From assembly GCA_030670605.1 (NCBI GenBank), contig DAOVBK010000101.1, positions 1 through 6,103 on the forward strand: a DNA stretch of 6,103 nucleotides. The letters run 5' to 3'. This DNA is from Candidatus Stahliibacteriota bacterium. GTDB taxonomy: Bacteria; Hydrothermota; Tepidihabitantia; SM23-42. Both the position numbers and the translations under genes were made by a program. The notes under the pieces were generated by a model. The model ran no database searches and was not told where the DNA came from. It saw only the letters and a program-made list of their open reading frames with translations. Shown here one piece after another: positions 1 to 6,103 of the stretch (position 1 is its first letter; each line of letters opens with the position of its first letter).

Positions 1-765
1 GGCTCGGCTAATCTCTACCGAAGACACGTAGGTAGTGAATGGTGTCCAGTCATAGTCACACTGTGAAGCCAAAAACTCACCGTGTTCTGATTGAACACGC
101 TGTGCAACTGGCGATGCAGGATAGCGGTCTACGACTGCAACGAAGTTCTTTGCAGCATGATTGAGCGCCTCCATCTCCAGATAAATCTGGGCAAGCTCAA
201 ATTGATTCTGCGGTGCCGACGGAGCGGCTGGATTTTCTGCGAGCATTTCTTTGTAAACACGAATGAGGCTCTTGTGGTCGTCAAGGTTTCGATAGCAGGA
301 AATAATGCTGCCTCTCATCTGATCAACCCTTGTACGGACATCAAGTTCTTCAGAATCAGAGAACTTTGATGCCGCAGTCTGCAAAACATCTGCAGCTTCC
401 TGCCACTTTTCCTGCGCTTCGTAACATGCGCCGAGGCGTCCGAACGCGAAAAGCTCCCATTCCGTGTCTGCGTTTTCATCAATGATTCTGTTGTACAACA
501 CTGCTGCATTCTCGTAATCTTCGTTAACCGAAAAGTAGATATTCGCCATGGTCCATCGAGCTGCTGGTACAAGATAGTGCTCAGGATTCTCTTTGAGGAA
601 ATCGTCATAGGCACTGAGCGCTTCATCATATTGCTGCTCTATTACGTGATTGTTCCCCTGCACGAACATTGCCGTGCTTGCAGAAACAGCAACTGGAAAG
701 AGCCATATGAACAATAGAAGAACGGTACAAATGCTCACACATGGCTTCACTATCTCTTTTTTCAT
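1..765 (-). CDS. Exported TPR-repeat protein, 3' end cut off by the window edge
   Basis: The reading frame is open from an ATG at 765-763 to base 1, giving 255 codons with no stop, so the C-terminus lies outside the window. Residues 1-30 look like a Sec signal peptide: the start MKKEIVK, then a hydrophobic core VLLLFIWLFPVAV, then a likely cleavage after SASTA. The mature part is made of about five helix-turn-helix TPR-like repeats (roughly 38-65, 66-100, 104-138, 146-180, 187-222), with typical YDEAL, NAAVLYNRII, WQEAADVL and NQFELAQIYLEM stretches and Asn-Pro or Tyr-Pro turns. Such periplasmic TPR proteins (YbgF/BamD-like in architecture) act as protein-protein scaffolds; a specific role cannot be assigned. 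A GGAGG site sits 5 bases before the ATG, supporting this start. It lies 69 bases downstream of the DUF6599 gene, so the two may be co-transcribed. Family is confident, function is not. Confidence 0.85.
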   Translation of the reverse strand, partial: MKKEIVKPCVSICTVLLLFIWLFPVAVSASTAMFVQGNNHVIEQQYDEALSAYDDFLKENPEHYLVPAARWTMANIYFSVNEDYENAAVLYNRIIDENADTEWELFAFGRLGACYEAQEKWQEAADVLQTAASKFSDSEELDVRTRVDQMRGSIISCYRNLDDHKSLIRVYKEMLAENPAAPSAPQNQFELAQIYLEMEALNHAAKNFVAVVDRYPASPVAQRVQSEHGEFLASQCDYDWTPFTTYVSSVEISRA

Positions 766-770
766 GGTTA

Positions 771-775
771 CCTCC
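771..775 (-). promoter_or_regulatory. Ribosome binding site of the TPR gene
   Basis: Read on the minus strand, GGAGG is followed by five bases (TAACC) and then ATG. This is a strong Shine-Dalgarno match at the right distance. It fixes the start of the truncated TPR gene, whose frame has no stop in the window. Confidence 0.75.
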
Positions 776-834
776 ATGTATGAAAAGTGGAAAATACCTA
801 AAAGCATAAATTACCTAACGGGGTAAAGATCCAA

Positions 835-1743
835 CTATTCACGGATTTTCTCTTCTATTAGCTGAAGTACTGCGTTTGGATTTACTGCCGCTGATTTCCA
901 TAGGGAAATTAACACATAGTTCTCATATTGTCTAACAGAGATATGTTGTTCTTCCGTATTAGCAAAAGAGAACATGCCGTCACCTTCCATAAAACGTATT
1001 GCTCTATCACTCTCCGTAAAATGTTCTTTTGCATTTTCGAACCATTCATAGCTTTTGTTGTCGGTGCTGTATTTGAATATGAAAATGGTGAGACCGCCGT
1101 AGTCTCCAACCACTCCCTCACGGACGCCAAAGATATCTTCCGAGAAAAAACTACTGACACTGGCAAGAGCGGTATTACCTTTCACGTACACAATACTCGT
1201 AGACTCAGCCAGTTCTCGTGGCATGAGATCAACTAATGATGGTCGCACAGCTTTTTGCTCTATTTTGGTATCAACAATCTGCGCAAGAGCTAGCATGTGG
1301 TTAAAGGTCTCTTCTGTTGAGTCCGATGCTGTCAATGTCACGACGAATTTGCTTTTCCAGAAGTTCACATAATAGTCTCCGAGCATTGCTTCACTGCCAA
1401 GAACGACTGTCTGACTGTCACCGCGTGTTTTAAATGTGTAAACACCGTACGCACTCGCTGAACTCGTCATCTCAAATATCTCAAGGGTGATTGTTCTTCC
1501 ATCTGGATGAGCATACTGTTGTATAATTACCTGCTTGAACCCATATTCGTAGTAAATGACCGCACCGCCATTGATGTACGCATACAGGCTCTCGCCGACA
1601 AAAGTGAGAGGAGTGCCAACGGTTTTCCATTCTTCCACCTCACCAGTGCTCGGCACATACTGTGAGAGCGTTTGTGCTGGTGGCTGCTCTACGCCTGGTT
1701 CAATGACCGCAGCTGCAATCAACAAAACTACTGCACACACCAT
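835..1743 (-). CDS. Exported DUF6599-family protein of unknown function
   Basis: This 302-residue protein starts with a hydrophobic stretch (residues 2-14, VCAVVLLIAAAVI) that reads as a signal peptide core or membrane anchor, although the usual positively charged N-terminal region is missing. The family call rests on the motif AYINGGAVIYYEYGF (55-69), the later EMTSSASAYGVYTF (91-104) and the FWKSKFVV stretch (128-135), the order I associate with DUF6599 proteins; no biochemical role is known to me. The C-terminal half (about 185-302) repeats a similar alternation of strands and helices. ATG at 1743-1741 is the first usable start, since TAG and TGA codons lie in frame just upstream. An AAGGA sits about 13 bases before the ATG, which is far. 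The 113 bases between this gene and glnS carry an inverted repeat, so it may have its own promoter; none is clear. The call comes from remembered motifs, without a search. Confidence 0.75.
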   Translation of the reverse strand: MVCAVVLLIAAAVIEPGVEQPPAQTLSQYVPSTGEVEEWKTVGTPLTFVGESLYAYINGGAVIYYEYGFKQVIIQQYAHPDGRTITLEIFEMTSSASAYGVYTFKTRGDSQTVVLGSEAMLGDYYVNFWKSKFVVTLTASDSTEETFNHMLALAQIVDTKIEQKAVRPSLVDLMPRELAESTSIVYVKGNTALASVSSFFSEDIFGVREGVVGDYGGLTIFIFKYSTDNKSYEWFENAKEHFTESDRAIRFMEGDGMFSFANTEEQHISVRQYENYVLISLWKSAAVNPNAVLQLIEEKIRE

Positions 1744-1752
1744 AAGCGTCTA

Positions 1753-1860
1753 TCAGTCCTTTTTGCTACTCGCAATAGTCTTAATCAATATCAGTTTCGA
1801 CTTTGCCATCGCACATGGGGTCAAATCTTCACTCTTCACTGCTATTGACATGTAGCTCAT
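1753..1860 (-). other. Short 35-codon ORF between glnS and the DUF6599 gene, doubtful
   Basis: An ATG at 1860-1858 overlaps the glnS TGA stop as ATGA and opens a 35-codon frame. It ends in tandem TGA-TAG stops at 1755-1750 and is in the same frame as the DUF6599 start two codons later. Its first part is encoded by one arm of the inverted repeat; its second part reads MAKSKLILIKTIASSKKD, a Lys-rich stretch that would make a sensible N-terminal region for the hydrophobic DUF6599 start. It could be a chance frame, a coupling leader peptide, or the severed N-terminus of the downstream gene. No independent evidence shows that it is translated. Confidence 0.2.
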
Positions 1861-1905
1861 CTGTACGAATAGGAGTTCGGTAGTGAAGAGTGAAGATTTG
1901 ACCCC
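1817..1905. repeat. Perfect 24-base inverted repeat, REP/MITE-like element at the glnS 3' end
   Basis: The arms are 1817-1840 (beginning GGGGTCAAATCTTC) and 1882-1905 (ending GAAGATTTGACCCC). All 24 bases pair, around a 41-base loop. The right arm lies inside the glnS frame and the left arm beyond the stop, so the glnS stop codon sits in the loop. In RNA this would form a long stem-loop that could stabilise the transcript, attenuate read-through to the DUF6599 gene, or mark the ends of a small mobile element. The GAAGAGTGAAGATTTGACCCC style of sequence resembles, from memory, repeats that flank REP-associated (Y1/RAYT) transposase genes in several bacterial groups; that link is unconfirmed. 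No transposase is present and no clear target-site duplication is seen. There is no following U-tract as in a classical terminator. Confidence 0.85.
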
Positions 1906-3596
1906 GATGACCCCGATAATCTTCTCTCAACCTTTAACCACGTATCACGTAATGAAACTGTCCTGTTGAACACGAGCCTGTCCTTTGTTGAATCAGGGTC
2001 AACGCAGAAATAACCCTGACGTTCGAACTGATGACGGTCGCCAGGCTGCGATTTTGCCAGACCCGGTTCTATCATGCACTCCGTGAGTATCTGCAAAGAA
2101 TCTGGATTGACGTTTGCAGTGAAATCCTCACCTTCTTCTGCCTCATCAGGATTCTCTTTTGTAAAAAGTCTTTCGAATAACCGCACTTCTGCCTGTAACG
2201 CATGCGCTGCAGTTACCCAGTGGAGAGTTGCTTTGACCTTACGTCCATCAGGTGCATCACCACCGCGCGTCTTCGGATCATACGTGCAATGCAACTCCGT
2301 AACATTACCATCGTTATCCTTAACCACATCAACACACGTGATAAAATAGGCATATCGCAAGCGCACTTCGCGTCCTGGTGCAAGACGGTAGTATTTCTTG
2401 GTCGGCTCCTCGCGGAAATCTTCTTGTTCGATGTACAGCACACGTGAAAACGGGACTTTGCGCGTCCCCATGCTCGCATCTTCTGGATTATTAATAGCAT
2501 CGAGCTCCTCGACTGTGTCCTCAGGATAGTTATCAATGATGACCTTTAATGGCCGCAGTACGGCCATGACGCGAGGCGCTTGTTTGTTGAGTTCTTCGCG
2601 CAGGCAATGTTCAAGTAATGCGACATCAATAATGCTATCTGCCTTTGCCACGCCGATGCGGTCGAGAAAAGTGCGTATCGAGGTTGGTGTATATCCTCGC
2701 CTGCGCAACCCAGATAACGTTGGCATACGCGGATCGTCCCATCCACTCACATAACCACCATCCACGAGTTTTATGAGTTTCCGCTTACTCATAACAACAT
2801 AGCTCACGTTAAGCCGCGCAAACTCAATCTGCTGAGGGTGGTGGATGCCCAGCTGTTCAAGAAACCAATTATACAAGGGCCGGTGGTCTTCAAATTCAAG
2901 AGAACAGAGTGAATGGGTGATGCCTTCAATGGAATCGGATTGCCCGTGAACCCAATCATAGGTCGGGTATATGCACCACTTGTCTCCTTGACGGTGATGC
3001 GCTTTGTGCAGGATACGGTACATGACCGGGTCGCGCATATTGATGTTGCCCGCTGCCATGTCGATCTTTGCCCGGAGAACTTTGGAACCATCAGGGAATT
3101 CACCATTTTTCATGCGCTCAAACAAATCAAGATTCTCTTCAACACTGCGGTTCCGGTACGGACTTTCTTTCCCTGATTCGGTGAGGGTGCCGCGGTATTC
3201 CCGTATTTCGTCAGCGCTCAGGTCGTCAACATACGCCTTGCCTTTTTTTATGAGTTGAACAGCCCACGTATACAGCTGGTCAAAATAGTCAGATGCGTAG
3301 TATTCGCGGTCTTGCCAGTCAAAACCGAGCCACCTGATGTCTGCTTTGATCGCATCAATGTATTCTTGCTTCTCCTTTACCGGATTTGAATCATCAAACC
3401 GCAGATTACACAAACCGCCATACTCTTCAGCGATCCCGAAATCTATGTTGATCGCCTTGGCATGACCAATATGAAGATACCCATTTGGTTCAGGCGGAAA
3501 GCGCGTGTGGACTTTGCCGTCGAATTTCTTTGTCCGGTTGTGCTCGTTGATGATCTCCCGGATGAAATCAGCTGGCTTGGTAGTATTTTCTGGCAC
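1857..3596 (-). CDS. glnS: Glutaminyl-tRNA synthetase (GlnRS) with an aberrant C-terminal tail
   Basis: This cytoplasmic class I synthetase charges tRNA-Gln with glutamine using ATP. The Rossmann catalytic core carries [15 protein letters not shown] (33-47, HIGH at 42-45), the GlnRS form rather than the GluRS form, then [11 protein letters not shown] (65-75), and the KMSKS-equivalent VMSKR at 268-272. The C-terminal half has the two beta-barrel anticodon-binding regions (about 340-555), ending in [16 protein letters not shown]. Known bacterial enzymes end at about this point, near 550-560 residues; here 22 more residues (558-579, rich in Ser and Asn) come from the inverted-repeat region. The start is GTG at 3596-3594, 8 bases after the preceding stop, with no good Shine-Dalgarno site, so coupling to the upstream gene is likely. 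The N-terminus then aligns well with the family ([12 protein letters not shown]). All signature motifs are intact, so the enzyme should be active unless the tail interferes. Confidence 0.97.
   Translation of the reverse strand: MPENTTKPADFIREIINEHNRTKKFDGKVHTRFPPEPNGYLHIGHAKAINIDFGIAEEYGGLCNLRFDDSNPVKEKQEYIDAIKADIRWLGFDWQDREYYASDYFDQLYTWAVQLIKKGKAYVDDLSADEIREYRGTLTESGKESPYRNRSVEENLDLFERMKNGEFPDGSKVLRAKIDMAAGNINMRDPVMYRILHKAHHRQGDKWCIYPTYDWVHGQSDSIEGITHSLCSLEFEDHRPLYNWFLEQLGIHHPQQIEFARLNVSYVVMSKRKLIKLVDGGYVSGWDDPRMPTLSGLRRRGYTPTSIRTFLDRIGVAKADSIIDVALLEHCLREELNKQAPRVMAVLRPLKVIIDNYPEDTVEELDAINNPEDASMGTRKVPFSRVLYIEQEDFREEPTKKYYRLAPGREVRLRYAYFITCVDVVKDNDGNVTELHCTYDPKTRGGDAPDGRKVKATLHWVTAAHALQAEVRLFERLFTKENPDEAEEGEDFTANVNPDSLQILTECMIEPGLAKSQPGDRHQFERQGYFCVDPDSTKDRLVFNRTVSLRDTWLKVERRLSGSSGSNLHSSLPNSYSYR
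1900..1917. repeat. Tandem duplication of a 9-base unit at the outer end of the inverted repeat
   Basis: The plus strand reads GACCCCGAT twice in a row (1900-1908 and 1909-1917). The first copy overlaps the last bases of the inverted-repeat arm. On the coding strand it gives the repeated Ser-Gly-Ser within residues 561-566 of GlnRS. It may be replication slippage or part of the element's own end structure. Confidence 0.8.
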
Positions 3597-3604
3597 GGCA
3601 GAAT

Positions 3605-4183
3605 CTACTTTATCGGAATGTAAATGTCAAATTCTGAATCTTTCTCTTCTATTTTGAATCGTTCGTCGTACCACTCGACTTCACATGCTTCCCAATCATA
3701 CTCCTGTCCTGAATTCGGTAACCATTCTTCATATATGTAATTATATGTTTCCGTAATTCCCGATACTGGTCCTTTGTGCACAAACTTGGCATACCTGTGT
3801 GCGGGAACCACCTTATAGGTCATGCCTTCGGGAATGTCATCTGTACTCTCTACTGCAAGCCCGACGAGCACAAAGAATTCGTAGTCCTTCTTCTCGGAGC
3901 CTTCTATTTCAATTACTTTCGTGGCGTATGACACCTCTAGTGCAACGTCAGGGATGGCAATGTTTGTTATTTCTTTTTCGCGAGGAGCGAACCGCTCCCA
4001 CAACTGGTGTATGAGATTGCATTTCATACTGACAAGGCTGGAAAGCCCAACAACAGTCATTTCATTCAATTCAACATATTCGGGTACCATCTCTGTCGCC
4101 TCAGTGACCGCCTCCTGCGCTGTTGCTAGACAGGCAGAAACCATTATGACAGCAATAATACACGCATTTCTTGGATTGTTCAT
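3605..4183 (-). CDS. Exported GyrI-like (AraC effector-binding fold) small-molecule-binding protein
   Basis: This 192-residue protein has an N-terminal export signal (hydrophobic [15 protein letters not shown], residues 8-22). Cleavage could follow ATA at 20-22, or the VSAC at 15-18 could act as a lipobox that makes C18 a lipid-anchored residue; both fit. The rest matches the GyrI/AraC effector-binding fold: a first strand MTVVGLS (42-48), a helix around [13 protein letters not shown] (57-69), the second-half [20 protein letters not shown] (123-142), helix [14 protein letters not shown] (143-156), and the usual ending [10 protein letters not shown] (183-192). Family members bind small organic ligands, usually as the sensor part of a regulator or as stand-alone cytoplasmic domains. 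There is no DNA-binding domain here, so an envelope ligand binder is the better reading. The start is set by a strong AGGAGG. It lies 36 bases after the KamA homologue and 8 before glnS. The ligand is unknown. Confidence 0.82.
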   Translation of the reverse strand: MNNPRNACIIAVIMVSACLATAQEAVTEATEMVPEYVELNEMTVVGLSSLVSMKCNLIHQLWERFAPREKEITNIAIPDVALEVSYATKVIEIEGSEKKDYEFFVLVGLAVESTDDIPEGMTYKVVPAHRYAKFVHKGPVSGITETYNYIYEEWLPNSGQEYDWEACEVEWYDERFKIEEKDSEFDIYIPIK

Positions 4184-4187
4184 TGCT

Positions 4188-4193
4188 CCTCCT
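4188..4193 (-). promoter_or_regulatory. Ribosome binding site of the GyrI-like gene
   Basis: On the minus strand AGGAGG precedes the ATG with four bases between (AGCA), within a purine-rich run. It is the strongest Shine-Dalgarno site in the window by eye. It supports the ATG at 4183-4181 and hence the inclusion of the signal peptide. Confidence 0.75.
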
Positions 4194-4219
4194 CTCTTTT
4201 AAGAATCCCCTTTCTTCCA

Positions 4220-6019
4220 TTAATAGTAGTACCAAATACTTTTGTATTCTTCAACGTCCTCTCCCCGCTCGGCGAGCTTCTCAAGATAATCTTTAATCGT
4301 AACATCAGTATAAATATACGGTTTTGTCCTCGCGATATTTTTCTCCCATGGGTGGAATGAATAAACACGCCTACCATCCGGCAATAGAGAAATCAGCTCA
4401 TGTTCTTGCCATGCCTTAAGATAGTTTTTCCCCAGAAACGGCACATTGAAAACTGCCTCATCGGTCCGGTAGACACCAGGCAGGAGCCGCGCTTCTTCCT
4501 TTTGTTCCTGCAAGATTCGCGCGACAGGAACTGCATACGATTCAATCTCTGTCTTTCCTTTCATATTGAAGTTGTAGTACGGATCAATGCCGATTTTCTT
4601 CAGTGCTATGCGCAATGCAGCAGTCTCAAACCGACGACTGTTGGCGAAAGCGAAAACCTGTTGATTGTATACTTGCAGTCCCCGCATCTTCACCCGCTTT
4701 ATCGCATTTGCCGTTTCCCAGGTAACTTCATAGGGGTGGATGCAATGGGTTACCATGCATAATGTCTGTTTGCCAATATCATTGTATTGTGCAAAGATGT
4801 CGCACAGCTCTTCAGTAATTCTCTGTGGTACGGTAATAGGTATACGCGTGGCGATCCTGATATTGTAGATGTGCGGTATCTCAGAGAATCGCTTGAGCAT
4901 GTACTCAATCCCCTCATTACTCATAACAAGCGGGTCACCGCCCGTAATGAGCACATCCATGAGACTCTCGTGTTCAGCAAACCAATCGATTGCTTTATCA
5001 ATGTCCTCTTGTGATGCCTGTGCGCCTTCATAAAAGGGTGACATGATCTCCCAATTCCGCTGGCAGTAGACACAGATTTGCGGACATGAGTCATACGGCT
5101 TCACTATCGCAACCCGCGGATAACGTCGTGTGACGAGTTTAGTCGGCGATGTATCCCGTTCGCGCATGAAATCAAATGCCACTTTTCGATCACGCTTATG
5201 CTCAATCATGCTATTGATATACGGTGCCGGTGGAAAAACCTGACGCCTCACAGCGAAATCATGGGAATTTGGTTCCTCATCCATAAGAGAGAGATAGTGC
5301 GGTGTCACGCCAAAAGGAATTTTGTGCGCAATTGCTAGCGCGATTCCCTTTTCTTCTGCAGGAGTCAGCTTGATAACCTGCTTGATTATTTCTAAACCCC
5401 GCCGGTCTTTGAATACATTATCGAATTGCCACTTCCAGTTATTCCAATCATCCTCGGTAGCATTAAGCAATGTGAGAATCCGTTGCCTATTCTCCTTGCG
5501 TTTTTCGATAATATCAGATTTCAAACCAGTCGGGTATTTCACTAGATATTCGTCCATGCGCCGACCAATTCTTTCGAGAAACTCAGACCGTTTTTGTGCT
5601 GCTGCCCTCCCTCTATATTTCTCGAAATCGGGCGAACGTATACCCCGCATGAAATGCGGTGGATACACCTCTGCATTCCCATTGATTGCCTTGAACAGAT
5701 GCACAAACTCCTCGATGAAATCATCCGTCACTTCGGCATCCCCGGTACGGGCAGCATTCCACAGGTGCCGCAACGTTGAATTCTCAGCGAGCCGTTCATT
5801 TCGCTGTGAGATGATGTTCTTCATGCAACGGATCGATTCTTTGACCAGGATGTACTTCCATGATTCAATTGCCTTATCGACATCACGGCGATACACCCAG
5901 TCCAATTCCTCGAGGCGCTTAATCAATTGTGTACGTGCATGTTCAAAATCGTCGTTCTCCTGCAAGAGTTTGTAGATTGCCGGGTCAGCATCCCAGCAGT
6001 CTTTCCATCTAACTCGCAT
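4220..6019 (-). CDS. Long-form KamA-family radical SAM aminomutase homologue
   Basis: The family uses a [4Fe-4S] cluster, S-adenosylmethionine and pyridoxal phosphate to move an amino group between the alpha and beta carbons of an amino acid; the cell location is cytoplasmic. Numbered from the 6019 start (599 residues), the radical SAM cluster motif CPQICVYC has Cys312, Cys316 and Cys319, followed by the SAM-binding LITGGDPL (357-364), RIATRIPITVPQRIT (388-402) and VTHCIHPYEVT (423-433). Lys531 in NVPFLGKN is the likely PLP lysine. About 290 residues precede the cluster motif, against roughly 125 in the 416-residue clostridial lysine enzyme, so there is a long charged, Trp-rich N-terminal extension. 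The acidic residues that hold the lysine side chain appear replaced (see findings), so lysine 2,3-aminomutase should not be assumed. The start at 6019 is chosen for its ribosome binding site; ATG at 6073 would add 18 residues. Confidence 0.92.
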   Translation of the reverse strand: MRVRWKDCWDADPAIYKLLQENDDFEHARTQLIKRLEELDWVYRRDVDKAIESWKYILVKESIRCMKNIISQRNERLAENSTLRHLWNAARTGDAEVTDDFIEEFVHLFKAINGNAEVYPPHFMRGIRSPDFEKYRGRAAAQKRSEFLERIGRRMDEYLVKYPTGLKSDIIEKRKENRQRILTLLNATEDDWNNWKWQFDNVFKDRRGLEIIKQVIKLTPAEEKGIALAIAHKIPFGVTPHYLSLMDEEPNSHDFAVRRQVFPPAPYINSMIEHKRDRKVAFDFMRERDTSPTKLVTRRYPRVAIVKPYDSCPQICVYCQRNWEIMSPFYEGAQASQEDIDKAIDWFAEHESLMDVLITGGDPLVMSNEGIEYMLKRFSEIPHIYNIRIATRIPITVPQRITEELCDIFAQYNDIGKQTLCMVTHCIHPYEVTWETANAIKRVKMRGLQVYNQQVFAFANSRRFETAALRIALKKIGIDPYYNFNMKGKTEIESYAVPVARILQEQKEEARLLPGVYRTDEAVFNVPFLGKNYLKAWQEHELISLLPDGRRVYSFHPWEKNIARTKPYIYTDVTIKDYLEKLAERGEDVEEYKSIWYYY

Positions 6020-6026
6020 TCTCTTA

Positions 6027-6034
6027 CCTTCCTT
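6027..6034 (-). promoter_or_regulatory. Ribosome binding site that decides the KamA-homologue start
   Basis: On the minus strand AAGGAAGG lies seven bases before the ATG at 6019-6017. The in-frame ATG further upstream at 6073-6071 is preceded by AAACAAAA with no Shine-Dalgarno match. The inner start is therefore preferred, although the longer form cannot be excluded. Confidence 0.65.
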
Positions 6035-6103
6035 AATCTTGAACAGTATATGGACTGCTTTTTCTCTTATCATTTTTGTTTGAACTCAAACCGTGCCTTA
6101 AAG

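Noticed and set aside
315..629. Minus-strand open frame of 104 codons
   Set aside because: It overlaps the truncated TPR gene in another frame of the same strand. The TPR frame has a ribosome binding site, a signal peptide and repeat pattern; this one has none.
795..818. Direct repeat TACCTAA (795-801 and 812-818) in the gap before the TPR gene
   Set aside because: Two seven-base AT-rich copies 17 bases apart could be an operator, but this is easily expected by chance and no regulator or promoter is evident nearby.
811..826. Possible terminator hairpin TTACC/GGTAA after the DUF6599 gene
   Set aside because: The stem is only five pairs, three of them A-T, with a six-base loop. The following T-rich stretch is interrupted. 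Too weak to call.
1817..1905. Reading the inverted repeat as a classical Rho-independent terminator of glnS
   Set aside because: The stem starts inside the coding frame, the loop is 41 bases, the stem is not GC-rich and no U-tract follows. An effect on transcription is possible but it is not a standard terminator.
5322..5975. Plus-strand open frame of 217 codons
   Set aside because: It lies fully antisense to the N-terminal half of the KamA homologue, whose frame is well supported. The translation is Ser- and Arg-rich with no recognisable domain, as expected of a shadow frame.
4220..6019. Naming the KamA homologue kamA / lysine 2,3-aminomutase
   Set aside because: Family membership is clear, but the side-chain-binding acidic residues appear changed and the protein is far longer than the characterised enzyme, so a substrate-specific name is not justified.
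6078..6091. Palindrome GTTTGA-AC-TCAAAC upstream of the KamA homologue
   Set aside because: Six-base arms with a two-base centre could be an operator, but the window ends 12 bases later and no promoter can be placed around it.

Overview
The window is one co-oriented block read entirely from the minus strand. In transcription order (high to low coordinate) it holds a long-form KamA-family radical SAM enzyme (6019-4220), a small exported GyrI-like effector-binding domain protein (4183-3605), glutaminyl-tRNA synthetase GlnRS (3596-1857), an exported DUF6599-type protein (1743-835), and an exported TPR protein (765-1) that runs off the left edge of the window. No tRNA, rRNA, CRISPR array or complete transposase gene was seen. 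No stretch of more than about 115 bases lacks a gene.

The source looks like a bacterium of moderate GC with purine-rich Shine-Dalgarno sites and several Sec-type signal peptides. GlnRS is a direct glutaminylation enzyme, and a DUF6599 protein with a long KamA homologue is a combination I associate with Gram-negative-type and uncultured lineages (deltaproteobacterial relatives and candidate phyla). I cannot assign a phylum from this sequence alone.

Gaps between genes are 36, 8, 113 and 69 bases. The first three genes could share one transcript, and glnS follows its neighbour by only 8 bases with a GTG start and no clear ribosome binding site, which suggests translational coupling. The genes do not form an obvious pathway. 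They look like a housekeeping synthetase set among an amino-acid aminomutase homologue and envelope proteins of unknown role.

The most notable structure is at the 3' end of glnS. A perfect 24-base inverted repeat (1817-1840 and 1882-1905, with a 41-base loop) overlaps the end of the gene. GlnRS homology ends near residue 557, and the last 22 residues are encoded by this repeat region. It looks like a small REP-like or MITE-like element that landed at the gene end and supplied a new tail and stop codon. A second point of interest is the KamA homologue. The positions that bind the lysine side chain in lysine 2,3-aminomutase appear to be non-acidic here, so its substrate is probably not lysine and may be glutamate or something else. 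I did not find convincing evidence of a wholly new multi-gene system.
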